Assembly (NCBI GenBank): GCA_016926135.1
Contig: JAFGPH010000059.1
Span: forward strand, 1 to 11,017
Source of the DNA: Deltaproteobacteria bacterium
Lineage (GTDB): Bacteria > Desulfobacterota > DSM-4660 > Desulfatiglandales > HGW-15
DNA length: 11,017 bases
Reading direction: 5' to 3'
Numbering within the stretch: position 1 is the stretch's first letter; each line of letters starts with the position of its first letter. The position numbers and the translations under genes were made by a program. A model generated the notes under the pieces. It searched no databases, was not told where the DNA came from, and saw nothing but the letters and a program-made list of their open reading frames with translations. Shown here piece by piece: positions 1 through 6,999 of the stretch.

Positions 1-61
1 AGGCGATGCCCCCGGTCACCCCGAGGAGCAACCGGTCGTCCTTCCCTCTTTCGTGCGCCAT
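1..61 (-). CDS. coaBC: CoaBC (phosphopantothenoylcysteine decarboxylase / phosphopantothenate-cysteine ligase), N-terminal 20 codons only
   Basis: Read on the minus strand from an ATG at 61, the window edge holds 20 codons with no stop. They end in the segment LLLGVTGGIA. A short charged N-terminus followed by a hydrophobic strand and the VTGGIA turn is the characteristic start of the CoaBC (Dfp) flavoprotein, which makes 4'-phosphopantetheine from phosphopantothenate in coenzyme A synthesis. The turn belongs to the FMN-binding CoaC half. An AGGA ribosome binding site sits 8 nt upstream of the ATG (70-73), and a perfect -35/-10 pair lies about 50-75 bp upstream, so the start is well supported. 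An in-frame GTG at 76 is a less likely start. Only 20 residues are visible, so the assignment rests on one motif. A related flavoprotein of the HFCD family (UbiX-like) is the main alternative, but UbiX normally reads G-I-T-G-A-S here. Confidence 0.6.
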   Translation of the reverse strand, partial: MAHERGKDDRLLLGVTGGIA

Positions 62-107
62 CTCCCCGATCCTCACCACCCCCGAAAAGAACCAAATCTT
101 TCAATTA

Positions 108-135
108 ATTATAGCTCAAAACCCCGGCGTGTCAA
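108..135 (-). promoter_or_regulatory. Sigma-70 type promoter for coaBC
   Basis: On the minus strand, TTGACA (130-135) and TATAAT (108-113) are both perfect consensus hexamers, separated by 16 bp. Transcription would start near position 101, giving a leader of about 40 nt before the ATG at 61. The AT-rich patch around 91-120 stands out from the GC-rich surroundings. Confidence 0.75.
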
Positions 136-228
136 TGGAATCTCCCTCTTCTCCGGATGACGGGCAGTCGGCGAAAAACAGGGTCTGCGGCCCAGCGAGC
201 GGGCTTAGGGCAGAAACGGACGGGCCGG

Positions 229-257
229 TTTACACCTTCTGTAGCATGCGCTATAGT
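229..257 (+). promoter_or_regulatory. Sigma-70 type promoter for the flavin oxidoreductase operon
   Basis: TTTACA (229-234) and TATAGT (252-257) each match five of six consensus bases and are separated by the optimal 17 bp. The predicted start near 264 gives a leader of about 40 nt before the ATG at 305. It is back-to-back with the coaBC promoter, so the 243-bp gap (62-304) is a divergent promoter region. No clear operator palindrome was seen between the two. Confidence 0.55.
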
Positions 258-304
258 CATATCTTCAGGGCTTTCCAGCCAAAGGGACTCGGGAATCAAG
301 AGAG

Positions 305-2281
305 ATGCTTTTTGAGCCTTTTCAGCTTGGTCCTCACACCTTGAAGAACCGGATCATAGCCTTGCCCGTGTTCACCGGCTATGCGCTGCCGGACGGCGGG
401 GTCAGCGAACTGCTGATGGAGCACTACTGCTCCCTGGCTGCAACCGGTGCGGCCATGGTGGTGGTGGCGAATGCCGCCGTGGCTCACGATGGCGTGACCT
501 CCAGATACAACCTGCGGGCCGATCAGGATGACTTCATCCCGGGACTGGCCAGGCTGGCCCGGGCCATCCGGAAGCGCGGGGCCCTGGCATGCCTCCAGCT
601 CAATCATGCGGGCCGGTTTGCCAGGACCGAGCGCCCCCTGCTCCCCTCGGCCCTGGACAGCACGCATCTCGCCTTCAATGTGTCCTCCCTCAAGGAATTC
701 ATGAATTTCTTTCCCCTGGAAAGGCGTTTCGGGCTTACCCAGAGCCTCCTCCTCCGGCTTTCCACCTGGAACCACTCCATGACCGAGGGGGACCGCGAGC
801 GCATCCTCGGGAGTTTCGGAGAAGCCGCGGCCAGGGCCTGCGAGGCCGGGTTTGACATGGTGGAGCTTCACGGCGCCACAGGGTATCTGCTCGGCCAGTT
901 CCTGTCACGGTACACCCACAGGCCCAAATTCTCCGCGGATCGGGCCGATGATTTCGAAAGGCGTTGCGATTTTCCGCTCCGGGCGCTCAGAGAGGTGAAG
1001 CGTCGGCTCCCCCGGGGATTCCCGGTGGGGTTCAGACTTCTCCTCCGGGAAAGGGTCCCGGACGGCATTGATCCGGCGGAGGCGACAGCCTTTGCAAAGC
1101 TCCTGGACGCAGAGGGGCTCACTTACCTTTCTCCCGGCATGGGCACGTACAACTCCATGTTCCTGCCCGAGGTCCGAAAGGAGATGTCGCGGCCCGGATA
1201 CCTGACGGAAGACACCTTCGCCCTGACTCAGAGCGTGAAGGTCCCGACGGTTCTTTCCGGCCGGATCCTCACGCCTCGCTTTGCCGAGAAGATGCTCCGT
1301 GGCGGTTTCGCTCCCCTGATCGGCCTGGGCAGGGCGCTCCGGGCAGACTCGGACTGGGTTCGCAAGGCGCAGGCCGGGGAAAAGGTCACGATCTGCGTCA
1401 ACTGCAACCGGTGTCTCAAGAGGGTGATCCTGGACCGCGGCTTCAGCTGCGCACGCTGGCCGGAGTGGGTTCAGGAGAGGACCGATCTGGAACAGAGGCT
1501 CCTCACAAGGGGCATGTTCAGGGGCCTCTGGGTTGTGGCCGGCCCAAAGGACGGTGAGGTGGTACGTTCGGTCATGCCTCACATGGTGCCCGCCAGGCAC
1601 GGCATCTCCACGGATATCCTTTTTCTGAGCGCACCCGACTCCGGGCTGTTGCCCGAAGCGATCATCAAGGAACTCTTGGACTGGAGCTCCCGGATGTGGA
1701 GCGAGCGCGGGTACACCGGAGGTGAACTGAGGCACCTCACCCGCCGGGCCGCTGAACCGCTGGACGATGTCCTCTGCAGCGAGGTGGACAGAGGCGGCTA
1801 CGGGGCCATCCTGCTGGGCCGCAACCCTCGGGAACCCTGGCGGGAGCGCTTCCTGTACAAACAACGGGGCAAGGTCGTGGGCCTTTTCAGCCCGAACGCA
1901 CGCTGGGCTTATGTGATGGTGCCCGTGGACCTCTCCATCGCCAGCCTTCTGGTGATGAGGCTTCTATCCCATTCGCTGCTCCGGAACCCGGACTTTCACT
2001 TCAGTTTTGTCCATGTGCTGCAGGGTGCGGCCGCCCAGGCCCGCGGACGGTGGGAGGAGCTCAGAAAGATACTCGAATGGGATGACCGCTATGCGCTGAA
2101 TCTGCTTGCACAGAAAGGAAGCGTTGCGGAAACCCTGCTGGAAGAGGTTCAAAGAGGTCAATACGGGACCCTGGTCATGGGGAAAAGAGGGTTTTCCCGA
2201 ATCAAGCGCATGATCCTTGGAAGCGTCTCTGCCGCAGTGCTGCATCATCTGACCGATCAAAGTATTGTGTTGATCGACTGA
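305..2281 (+). CDS. Old Yellow Enzyme-family NADH:flavin oxidoreductase fused to two C-terminal universal stress protein (USP) domains
   Basis: The 658-residue protein has two parts. Residues 1 to about 370 are an FMN-binding TIM barrel of the Old Yellow Enzyme / 2,4-dienoyl-CoA reductase family: QLNHAGR at 98-104, HGATGYLLGQFLS at 189-201, and a C-terminal phosphate-binding end around LSGRI (317-321) and GLGRALRAD (340-348). Next come C364, C367, C370 and C382 (C-x2-C-x2-C-x11-C), the place where 2,4-dienoyl-CoA reductase binds a [4Fe-4S] cluster. The usual C-terminal FAD/NAD(P)H domain is missing. Residues about 535-658 are instead a USP domain with an intact ATP-binding motif, G626-x2-G629-x9-G639-S640. 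Residues about 406-528 look like a second, degenerate USP domain without that motif. The protein is probably a cytoplasmic FMN/FeS reductase of an unsaturated or acyl substrate; the substrate is unknown. The start follows a weak purine-rich stretch (AAGAGAG). The membrane-protein gene begins 11 bp after the stop, indicating an operon. The domain calls are firm; the role is inferred. Confidence 0.8.
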   Translation: MLFEPFQLGPHTLKNRIIALPVFTGYALPDGGVSELLMEHYCSLAATGAAMVVVANAAVAHDGVTSRYNLRADQDDFIPGLARLARAIRKRGALACLQLNHAGRFARTERPLLPSALDSTHLAFNVSSLKEFMNFFPLERRFGLTQSLLLRLSTWNHSMTEGDRERILGSFGEAAARACEAGFDMVELHGATGYLLGQFLSRYTHRPKFSADRADDFERRCDFPLRALREVKRRLPRGFPVGFRLLLRERVPDGIDPAEATAFAKLLDAEGLTYLSPGMGTYNSMFLPEVRKEMSRPGYLTEDTFALTQSVKVPTVLSGRILTPRFAEKMLRGGFAPLIGLGRALRADSDWVRKAQAGEKVTICVNCNRCLKRVILDRGFSCARWPEWVQERTDLEQRLLTRGMFRGLWVVAGPKDGEVVRSVMPHMVPARHGISTDILFLSAPDSGLLPEAIIKELLDWSSRMWSERGYTGGELRHLTRRAAEPLDDVLCSEVDRGGYGAILLGRNPREPWRERFLYKQRGKVVGLFSPNARWAYVMVPVDLSIASLLVMRLLSHSLLRNPDFHFSFVHVLQGAAAQARGRWEELRKILEWDDRYALNLLAQKGSVAETLLEEVQRGQYGTLVMGKRGFSRIKRMILGSVSAAVLHHLTDQSIVLID

Positions 2282-2292
2282 AAGGAGGAGAA

Positions 2293-2805
2293 ATGAAGAA
2301 ATTCGGCCCGAAAGGGCAGCGGTGGCTCAAGGCATTTCATCTCTTGTTTGCCTCTCTGTGGGTGGGGGGTGCCGTAACCCTGTCCACCAAGCAGTTCTTT
2401 GTGAATCCCGAGGAGGGTCAGGAGCTTTACGGCATCCTGTGCACCCTCAAGTATGTCGATGACTTCATCATCATCCCCGGCGCCATCGGCTTGCTGATCA
2501 CCGGCATTCTCTATTCCCTCAAGACTCACTGGGGATGGTTCAAGCACCGGTGGATTACCGTGAAATGGATCATCTGCGTCTACGGAGTCGTATTCGGCAC
2601 CTATCCCCTGGGGCCGTGGCTCAACGAAACGGTCCCCATCGCCAAGGCGGAGGGATTGAAGGCCTTTGCGAACCCGGTCTACCTCCACAACCACACGATG
2701 CTGATGGTCTTCGGCACGTTCCAGGCGGCGACCATCCTCTTTGCGGTATTCATCTCCGTCCTGAAACCGTGGAAGAAGAAAGGAGGGAGCGGATCTGAAA
2801 CATGA
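2293..2805 (+). CDS. Small four-helix integral membrane protein, DUF2269-like
   Basis: The protein has 170 residues with four hydrophobic segments at about 12-32, 57-76, 86-106 and 134-157 and a lysine-rich C-terminal tail. It resembles the uncharacterised DUF2269-type membrane proteins, which begin with a short basic stretch and an FHLLFASLWVGG-like first helix; this family call is from memory of the pattern. H16 in helix 1, and H132 and H134 just before helix 4, are candidates for haem or metal binding, but no established haem motif is present. The conserved-looking loop VDDFIIIPGAIG (55-66) leads into helix 2. A strong ribosome binding site (AAAGGAGGAG, ending 2 nt before the ATG) lies directly after the stop of the preceding oxidoreductase, so the two are almost certainly co-transcribed. 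It may anchor or donate electrons to the flavoenzyme, but this is only inferred from position. Confidence 0.7.
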   Translation: MKKFGPKGQRWLKAFHLLFASLWVGGAVTLSTKQFFVNPEEGQELYGILCTLKYVDDFIIIPGAIGLLITGILYSLKTHWGWFKHRWITVKWIICVYGVVFGTYPLGPWLNETVPIAKAEGLKAFANPVYLHNHTMLMVFGTFQAATILFAVFISVLKPWKKKGGSGSET

Positions 2806-2824
2806 ACCCGCCTGGTACGAACCC

Positions 2825-2883
2825 CCTATAGGATCCCGGCTTTCGCCGGCGTGGCGTCTTTTACGAGACCGTCCTATTGGATC
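2825..2883 (+). repeat. REP-like intergenic palindrome flanked by near-identical 11-mers
   Basis: In the 91-bp gap before the acyl-CoA synthetase, CCGGC (2836-2840) and GCCGG (2845-2849) form a hairpin with a TTTC loop. The surrounding GGATCCCGGCTTTCGCCGG resembles a widespread class of proteobacterial intergenic repeats whose reverse translation reads HAGESRDP. The palindrome is bracketed by CCTATAGGATC (2825-2835) and CCTATTGGATC (2873-2883), which differ at one base and could be an insertion scar. It could act as an mRNA-stabilising or weakly terminating hairpin inside the operon. Only one copy lies in this window. Confidence 0.5.
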
Positions 2884-2896
2884 AAGGAGAAAAGAC

Positions 2897-4507
2897 ATGC
2901 AAAACGTTCAGTGGCTGACAGCCAAGGAAGTGTTGAAAATCAACGCCGCCAAGTGGCCCGACAAGATCGGATCAAAGGACCTTTACAGGGCATTCACCTT
3001 TAAAGAATGGAACGAGCGCGCGTGCAGGCTTGCCAATGCCCTTGCCGATATGGGCATGAAAAAGGGTGACCGCTTTGCCGTACTCGCATACAACTGCGCG
3101 GAGTGGATGGACCTCTATGCCGCCGCGGCAAAGGGAGGTTTTATCATCGTTCCCATCATGTTCAGGCTTTCGGCCCCGGAGATGGAATACAACATCAACC
3201 ACAGCGGGTGCAGGGTCTTTGTCGTCCAGGGGGGGCTGGACCGGAAGGCCGGGAAAGCCTTCCCTTGGATAGACATGGTCAAAGGGATGAAGAAGAATCT
3301 TCCCAGCGTTGAAACTTATGTCTCCTTCGGCTTCGACTGTCCCCCCGATGACGGCTTCCTGTCCTACGAAGATGCGATGGCCGCTGCAGGCCCTGAGGAG
3401 CCTGCAACCGAAGTGGATGCCGAGGACATCTGGATCATCATGTACACGAGCGGGACAACGGGTACACCCAAGGGCGTTATGAAAAGTCACAGGTCTATGT
3501 TCAGTCAGTACTTCATCATGATCCATGACCACGGCTTCAGCCACGACGATGTCAACCTCCTCGTCATGCCCTGCTGCCACATCAATTCCCTGAATTACTC
3601 CTTTGTGAATACCTGGATCGGGGCGACGGTCATGTGCTACAACATGGCAAGCTTCGACCCGGAGGACCTGCTCAAGACATTCTCCGATCACAAGGTCACC
3701 TTCACTTCCCTGGTGCCGACCCATTACATTATGATGCTTGCCCTTCCTGACGAGGTTAAACGGAAATACGACCTCGGCTCTGTCCGGAAACTCCTGATCT
3801 CCTCCGCCCCCGCACGAAGGGATACGAAACTCGGCATTCTCAGGATGTTTCCCAACTCGAAGCTGGATGAGGCTTACGGTTCAACCGAGGCAGGGTGCGT
3901 CACCATTCTAAAGCCCGAGGAACAACTCACCAAGCTCGGCTCCTGCGGGCGCGAGGTCATCGGCACGGATTTGATCAGACTGTGCGACGAAAACGGAAAC
4001 CTCATCACCGAGCCCAACCAGGTCGGCGAGGTCTATTCAAGAAGCCCTATGCTCTTCACGGCGTATTGGAACGATCCGGAAAGGACCTCGGCGGCCTTCA
4101 GGGAGGACGGTTACTTCAGCGCCGGTGACATGGGCTACAAAGACGGGGACGGCTACCTTTTCCTCGTGGACCGGAAGGCGAACATGATCATCTCCGGCGG
4201 CGAAAACATCTTCCCCTCCGAGGTCGAGAACTGTGTGGGCAGTCACGAGAAGGTGAAGGACGTGGCCGTCATCGGCGTGCCTCATGAAAAATGGGGAGAG
4301 ACGCTCATGGCCGTTGTCGTGCTCCACGAAGGGCAGACCGCCGCGCCGGAAGAGATTTCCGCCCACTGCAAGGGCAAGATCGCAGGGTTCAAGGTCCCGA
4401 AGAAGGTGGTATTCATCCGGGATGAAGAGATGCCGAGGACCGGCAACGGCAAGATCCTCCACAGGGTCCTGAGAGAGAAATACGGCATGTGGAAAGATCA
4501 TCAGTAG
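2897..4507 (+). CDS. Acyl-CoA synthetase (AMP-forming), ANL superfamily
   Basis: The 536-residue protein is a full-length member of the adenylate-forming ANL superfamily. It activates a carboxylic acid with ATP to an acyl-AMP and then transfers it to CoA. All core motifs are present: the phosphate-binding loop YTSGTTGTPKG (183-193), YGSTE (327-331), SAGDMG with D411 for the ATP ribose, R426 in the hinge region (DRK, 425-427), GGENIFPSEVE (434-444), and the C-terminal catalytic K519 in PRTGNGK (513-519). Nothing visible fixes the substrate; medium or long-chain fatty acids or an aromatic acid are all possible. No signal peptide or membrane segment is seen, so it is cytoplasmic. AAGGAGA (2884-2890) lies 6 nt before the ATG. 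It follows the membrane-protein gene by 91 bp on the same strand and is probably the last gene of the operon. Together with a flavin-dependent reductase, this suggests activation and reduction of an unsaturated acid. Confidence 0.9.
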   Translation: MQNVQWLTAKEVLKINAAKWPDKIGSKDLYRAFTFKEWNERACRLANALADMGMKKGDRFAVLAYNCAEWMDLYAAAAKGGFIIVPIMFRLSAPEMEYNINHSGCRVFVVQGGLDRKAGKAFPWIDMVKGMKKNLPSVETYVSFGFDCPPDDGFLSYEDAMAAAGPEEPATEVDAEDIWIIMYTSGTTGTPKGVMKSHRSMFSQYFIMIHDHGFSHDDVNLLVMPCCHINSLNYSFVNTWIGATVMCYNMASFDPEDLLKTFSDHKVTFTSLVPTHYIMMLALPDEVKRKYDLGSVRKLLISSAPARRDTKLGILRMFPNSKLDEAYGSTEAGCVTILKPEEQLTKLGSCGREVIGTDLIRLCDENGNLITEPNQVGEVYSRSPMLFTAYWNDPERTSAAFREDGYFSAGDMGYKDGDGYLFLVDRKANMIISGGENIFPSEVENCVGSHEKVKDVAVIGVPHEKWGETLMAVVVLHEGQTAAPEEISAHCKGKIAGFKVPKKVVFIRDEEMPRTGNGKILHRVLREKYGMWKDHQ

Positions 4508-4610
4508 CGCTTCTTTTGTTCCAGGTGACCCCGGGCCTTGGAATTTTCCCCTCACCGCCACCCCCGAGGTCCGGCGCGCGTTCATGGAATTCCGTCTCCC
4601 GCCTGGGAAC

Positions 4611-4639
4611 TTGACAAGTTTTGGAAAATATTCTAAGTT
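4611..4639 (+). promoter_or_regulatory. Possible promoter for the EF-G paralogue
   Basis: TTGACA (4611-4616) is a perfect -35 hexamer in a locally AT-rich stretch. The matching -10 is weak: TCTAAG (4632-4637, 15 bp spacing) or TAAGTT (4634-4639, 17 bp spacing). If used, it would give a leader of roughly 145 nt before the ATG at 4792. The 284-bp gap 4508-4791 otherwise holds a small GC hairpin (4665-4680, followed by a T-rich stretch at 4690-4699), a terminator-like hairpin described separately, and no gene. Confidence 0.35.
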
Positions 4640-4735
4640 TTACATCCTGCCAACAGGGGGAGGGGCAAAGCGGGGCTTGCCGGCCCAATTTCGTTTTTTC
4701 CACGGCATGACCCAGGCCGCCCGCTCAGAGCAGCC

Positions 4736-4766
4736 GAGGAACGGTTTCTCTCCGTTCCTTTTGTTT
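4736..4766 (+). terminator. Intrinsic terminator-like hairpin just upstream of the EF-G paralogue (terminator or attenuator)
   Basis: AGGAACGG (4737-4744) and CCGTTCCT (4752-4759) pair perfectly over 8 bp around a 7-nt loop and are followed by TTTTGTTT (4759-4766). It lies only about 25 nt before the start codon and about 10 nt before the ribosome binding site GAGGAAGG (4778-4785). It either ends transcripts from the upstream operon or, if the promoter at 4611 is real, acts within the leader as an attenuator. Confidence 0.55.
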
Positions 4767-4791
4767 ATTTCAGGGTCGAGGAAGGTCTCCG

Positions 4792-6825
4792 ATGTCTCCG
4801 GTTCAAAAGCTTGGCCGCACACGCAACATAGGCATCATCGCCCACATCGATGCCGGGAAGACCACCGTCACCGAGCGGATGCTCTTCTACACGGGCCGGG
4901 TGCACAAGATGGGAGAGGTCCACGACGGAGAGGCAACCATGGACTGGATGGTGGAGGAAAGGGAGCGGGGTATCACCATCACCTCTGCAGTGACCTCTTT
5001 CCCATGGGAAGGGCACACCATCAATGTCATCGACACCCCGGGGCACGTGGATTTCACCATCGAGGTGGAGAGATCCCTGAGGGTCCTGGATGGGGCTATC
5101 GGCGTTTTTTGTGCCGTGGGAGGGGTGGAGCCCCAGTCGGAAACCGTGTGGCATCAAGCCGACCGTTACCGGGTCCCCAAGATCGCGTTCATCAACAAGA
5201 TGGACCGTATCGGCGCCGATTTTTTTCGGGTTGTGGAAATGATTCGGAACCGGCTGGGGGCAAACCCTCTGATCCTGCAGCTTCCCTGGGGCGCCGAGGA
5301 TACCTTTTTGGGCGTCATCGATCTGCTGCGGATGAAGGGAATCGTGTGGGGGGGAGACGCCCTCGGGGCGGAGTTCCAGGAGGTGCCCATCCCCCCGGAG
5401 CTTATGGATTCGGCCACCCTCCACCGGGAGGCCTTGATCGAGGCCCTGGCGGAGAACGATGACACCATCATGGAAAAGTTCCTCTCCGAGCAGCCCATGG
5501 AGATCGCTGAGATCAAACAGGCCATCCGCTCCGCCACCGTCGAACTGAAGGGGGTCCCCATCCTCTGCGGCGCGGCCCTGCGCAACAAGGGAATCCAACT
5601 CCTGCTGGACTCCGTTGTGGATTTTTTGCCTTCCCCTCTGGAAATTCCGCCCATTGTCGGCCACGAGCCCTCTACCGGAAAGGAGGAGCCCCGGCCCCCC
5701 AGGGCGAAAGGCCCTTTTTCAGCCCTGGCCTTCAAGGTCATGATGGACCAGGGAAGGAAGATGACCTATATCCGGATCTATTCCGGTTCGGTCAAGGCCG
5801 GAGACACCGTTTTCAACCCCGGAAAGCAGGTCAAGGAAAAGCTGGCCCGCCTGCTCCGCATGCACTCCAACAAGCGGGAGAGAATCGACGAAGCCTCGGC
5901 GGGGGATATCGTCGCGGTCATGGGTCTCAAGATCTCCACCACGGGAGACACCCTCTGCAGTGAGGATCAGCCCATCCTGCTCGAACCGATTCCCTTCAAC
6001 ACACCGGTCATCACCATGGCGGTGGAGTCCAGGCGGATTCAGGACCAGGAACGACTCATGGACGCTTTGGCGAAACTCGCGGAGGAGGACCCCACCTTCA
6101 GGTTCCGGATCGATGAGGAGACGGGGCAGACCGTCATTTCCGGCATGGGGGAGCTTCACCTGGAGATCATCGCCGAGAGACTCAGGCGGGAGTTCCTGGT
6201 GGAGACCAACCAGGGGAAACCCCAGGTCGTCTACCGGGAGACCCTCCTGAAGTCGGTGGTGCACGAGGAGACCTTCCAGAAGGATCTGGGCGGTCTGCAG
6301 CACTATGCATTCCTCAAAATTGAACTCTCCCCGCTTCCCAGGGGCACCGGGAATCGGTTTGTGGATCGCTGCAAAAATCCCGACCTCCCACCCGAGTTTT
6401 TGGCAGCCATCCGGGAAGGGATTGAAGAAGCCGCCACCAGCGGAGTGCTCCTGGGCTATCCCGTCATCGACGTGGAGGCTGCGCTTCTGGACGTGAAGAT
6501 CCACGAGACAACCTCCGATGAAATGGCCTTCCGAATCGCCTCATCGCTTGCCTTCCGCAACGCCTCTCTGCAGGCAGAGCCGGCCATGCTGGAACCGATC
6601 ATGAATACCGAGATTCTGATCCCGGAGGAGTTCATGGGGGAGGTCATCGGCGATCTGAACACCCGGCAGGGCAAGATCGAGCAGATCACCAGCAAGGGCC
6701 CCTTCCAGGTGCTTACCGCCACCGTGCCCCTTTCCCGGATGTTCGGCTATTCCACGGCCCTTCGCTCGGTCTCCCAGGGACGGGGCACCTTCACCATGCA
6801 GTTCAGCCACTACGATAGGGTATGA
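4792..6825 (+). CDS. fusA: Elongation factor G paralogue (translational GTPase)
   Basis: The 677-residue protein has the complete EF-G architecture. The G domain has AHIDAGKT (17-24), RGITITSA (59-66), DTPGHVD (81-87, catalytic H85), NKMD (135-138) and CGAAL (259-263). Domain II is at about 305-400, and domain III carries [10 protein letters not shown] (451-460). Domain IV is about 480-600, and domain V ends with [13 protein letters not shown] (647-659). EF-G uses GTP to move tRNAs and mRNA through the ribosome and, with RRF, to split ribosomes. The N-terminal half is very close to canonical EF-G. The start of domain IV is not: the usual SGGRGQYG loop is replaced by DLGGLQHY (498-505), and the GGVIPGEY-type segment by KNPDLPPEF (528-536). 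The tip histidine (H571) is kept. No rpsL, rpsG or tuf lies nearby, so this is probably a second EF-G (EF-G2 or spd-type) rather than the str-operon gene. GAGGAAGG sits 6 nt before the ATG. Confidence 0.85.
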   Translation: MSPVQKLGRTRNIGIIAHIDAGKTTVTERMLFYTGRVHKMGEVHDGEATMDWMVEERERGITITSAVTSFPWEGHTINVIDTPGHVDFTIEVERSLRVLDGAIGVFCAVGGVEPQSETVWHQADRYRVPKIAFINKMDRIGADFFRVVEMIRNRLGANPLILQLPWGAEDTFLGVIDLLRMKGIVWGGDALGAEFQEVPIPPELMDSATLHREALIEALAENDDTIMEKFLSEQPMEIAEIKQAIRSATVELKGVPILCGAALRNKGIQLLLDSVVDFLPSPLEIPPIVGHEPSTGKEEPRPPRAKGPFSALAFKVMMDQGRKMTYIRIYSGSVKAGDTVFNPGKQVKEKLARLLRMHSNKRERIDEASAGDIVAVMGLKISTTGDTLCSEDQPILLEPIPFNTPVITMAVESRRIQDQERLMDALAKLAEEDPTFRFRIDEETGQTVISGMGELHLEIIAERLRREFLVETNQGKPQVVYRETLLKSVVHEETFQKDLGGLQHYAFLKIELSPLPRGTGNRFVDRCKNPDLPPEFLAAIREGIEEAATSGVLLGYPVIDVEAALLDVKIHETTSDEMAFRIASSLAFRNASLQAEPAMLEPIMNTEILIPEEFMGEVIGDLNTRQGKIEQITSKGPFQVLTATVPLSRMFGYSTALRSVSQGRGTFTMQFSHYDRV

Positions 6826-6827
6826 GG

Positions 6828-6923
6828 CGACGCAAGGCACGCGGCCCAAGGCACAAGGATAGCCTGGCGACGAGGCTGTGACTCCTCCCTTGCGCCCTGA
6901 GCCTTGCACCGTGCGCCGTTTTT
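6828..6923 (+). terminator. Long imperfect palindrome with T-run, likely terminator of the EF-G gene
   Basis: Two 31-nt arms, 6828-6858 and 6888-6918, are imperfect inverted repeats (about 22 of 31 positions pair, with more possible as G-U) and are followed by TTTTT (6919-6923). The loop holds its own perfect stem, AGCCT (6861-6865) with AGGCT (6873-6877). The arms begin 3 bp after the EF-G stop codon. The CAAGGCAC-like repeated units inside the arms suggest it may belong to an intergenic repeat family. Confidence 0.6.
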
Positions 6924-6928
6924 GTTCC

Positions 6929-6958
6929 TTGACAATCCAGGGAGGCAGGGACTATATA
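6929..6958 (+). promoter_or_regulatory. Sigma-70 type promoter for the cytochrome c3 gene
   Basis: TTGACA (6929-6934) is a perfect -35. TATATA (6953-6958) lies 18 bp downstream, and an overlapping TATAGA (6955-6960) is also possible. It starts 6 bp after the T-run of the preceding terminator and gives a leader of about 87 nt to the ATG at 7053. Confidence 0.6.
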
Positions 6959-6999
6959 GAATTCCTGTCCGTCGATGATTTTTTCCTGGAGAGGTTCTT

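Noticed and set aside
6..344. Plus-strand reading frame crossing the left divergent promoter region
   Set aside because: It overlaps the likely coaBC start, both promoters and the start of the next gene, has no ribosome binding site, and its protein has no recognisable pattern.
305..2281. Annotation as ordinary 2,4-dienoyl-CoA reductase (FadH)
   Set aside because: The N-terminal barrel and cysteine motif fit, but no GxGxxG-type FAD or NAD(P)H site is seen in the C-terminal 280 residues, which instead show a USP ATP motif.
2257..2898. Long minus-strand reading frame opposite the membrane-protein gene
   Set aside because: It is a GC-rich shadow. Its HAGESRDP segment is simply the REP-like repeat read backwards, a common false protein signal.
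4584..5462. Plus-strand reading frame starting before and overlapping the EF-G gene
   Set aside because: It is a shifted-frame shadow of the EF-G G domain; the EF-G frame contains all five GTPase motifs.
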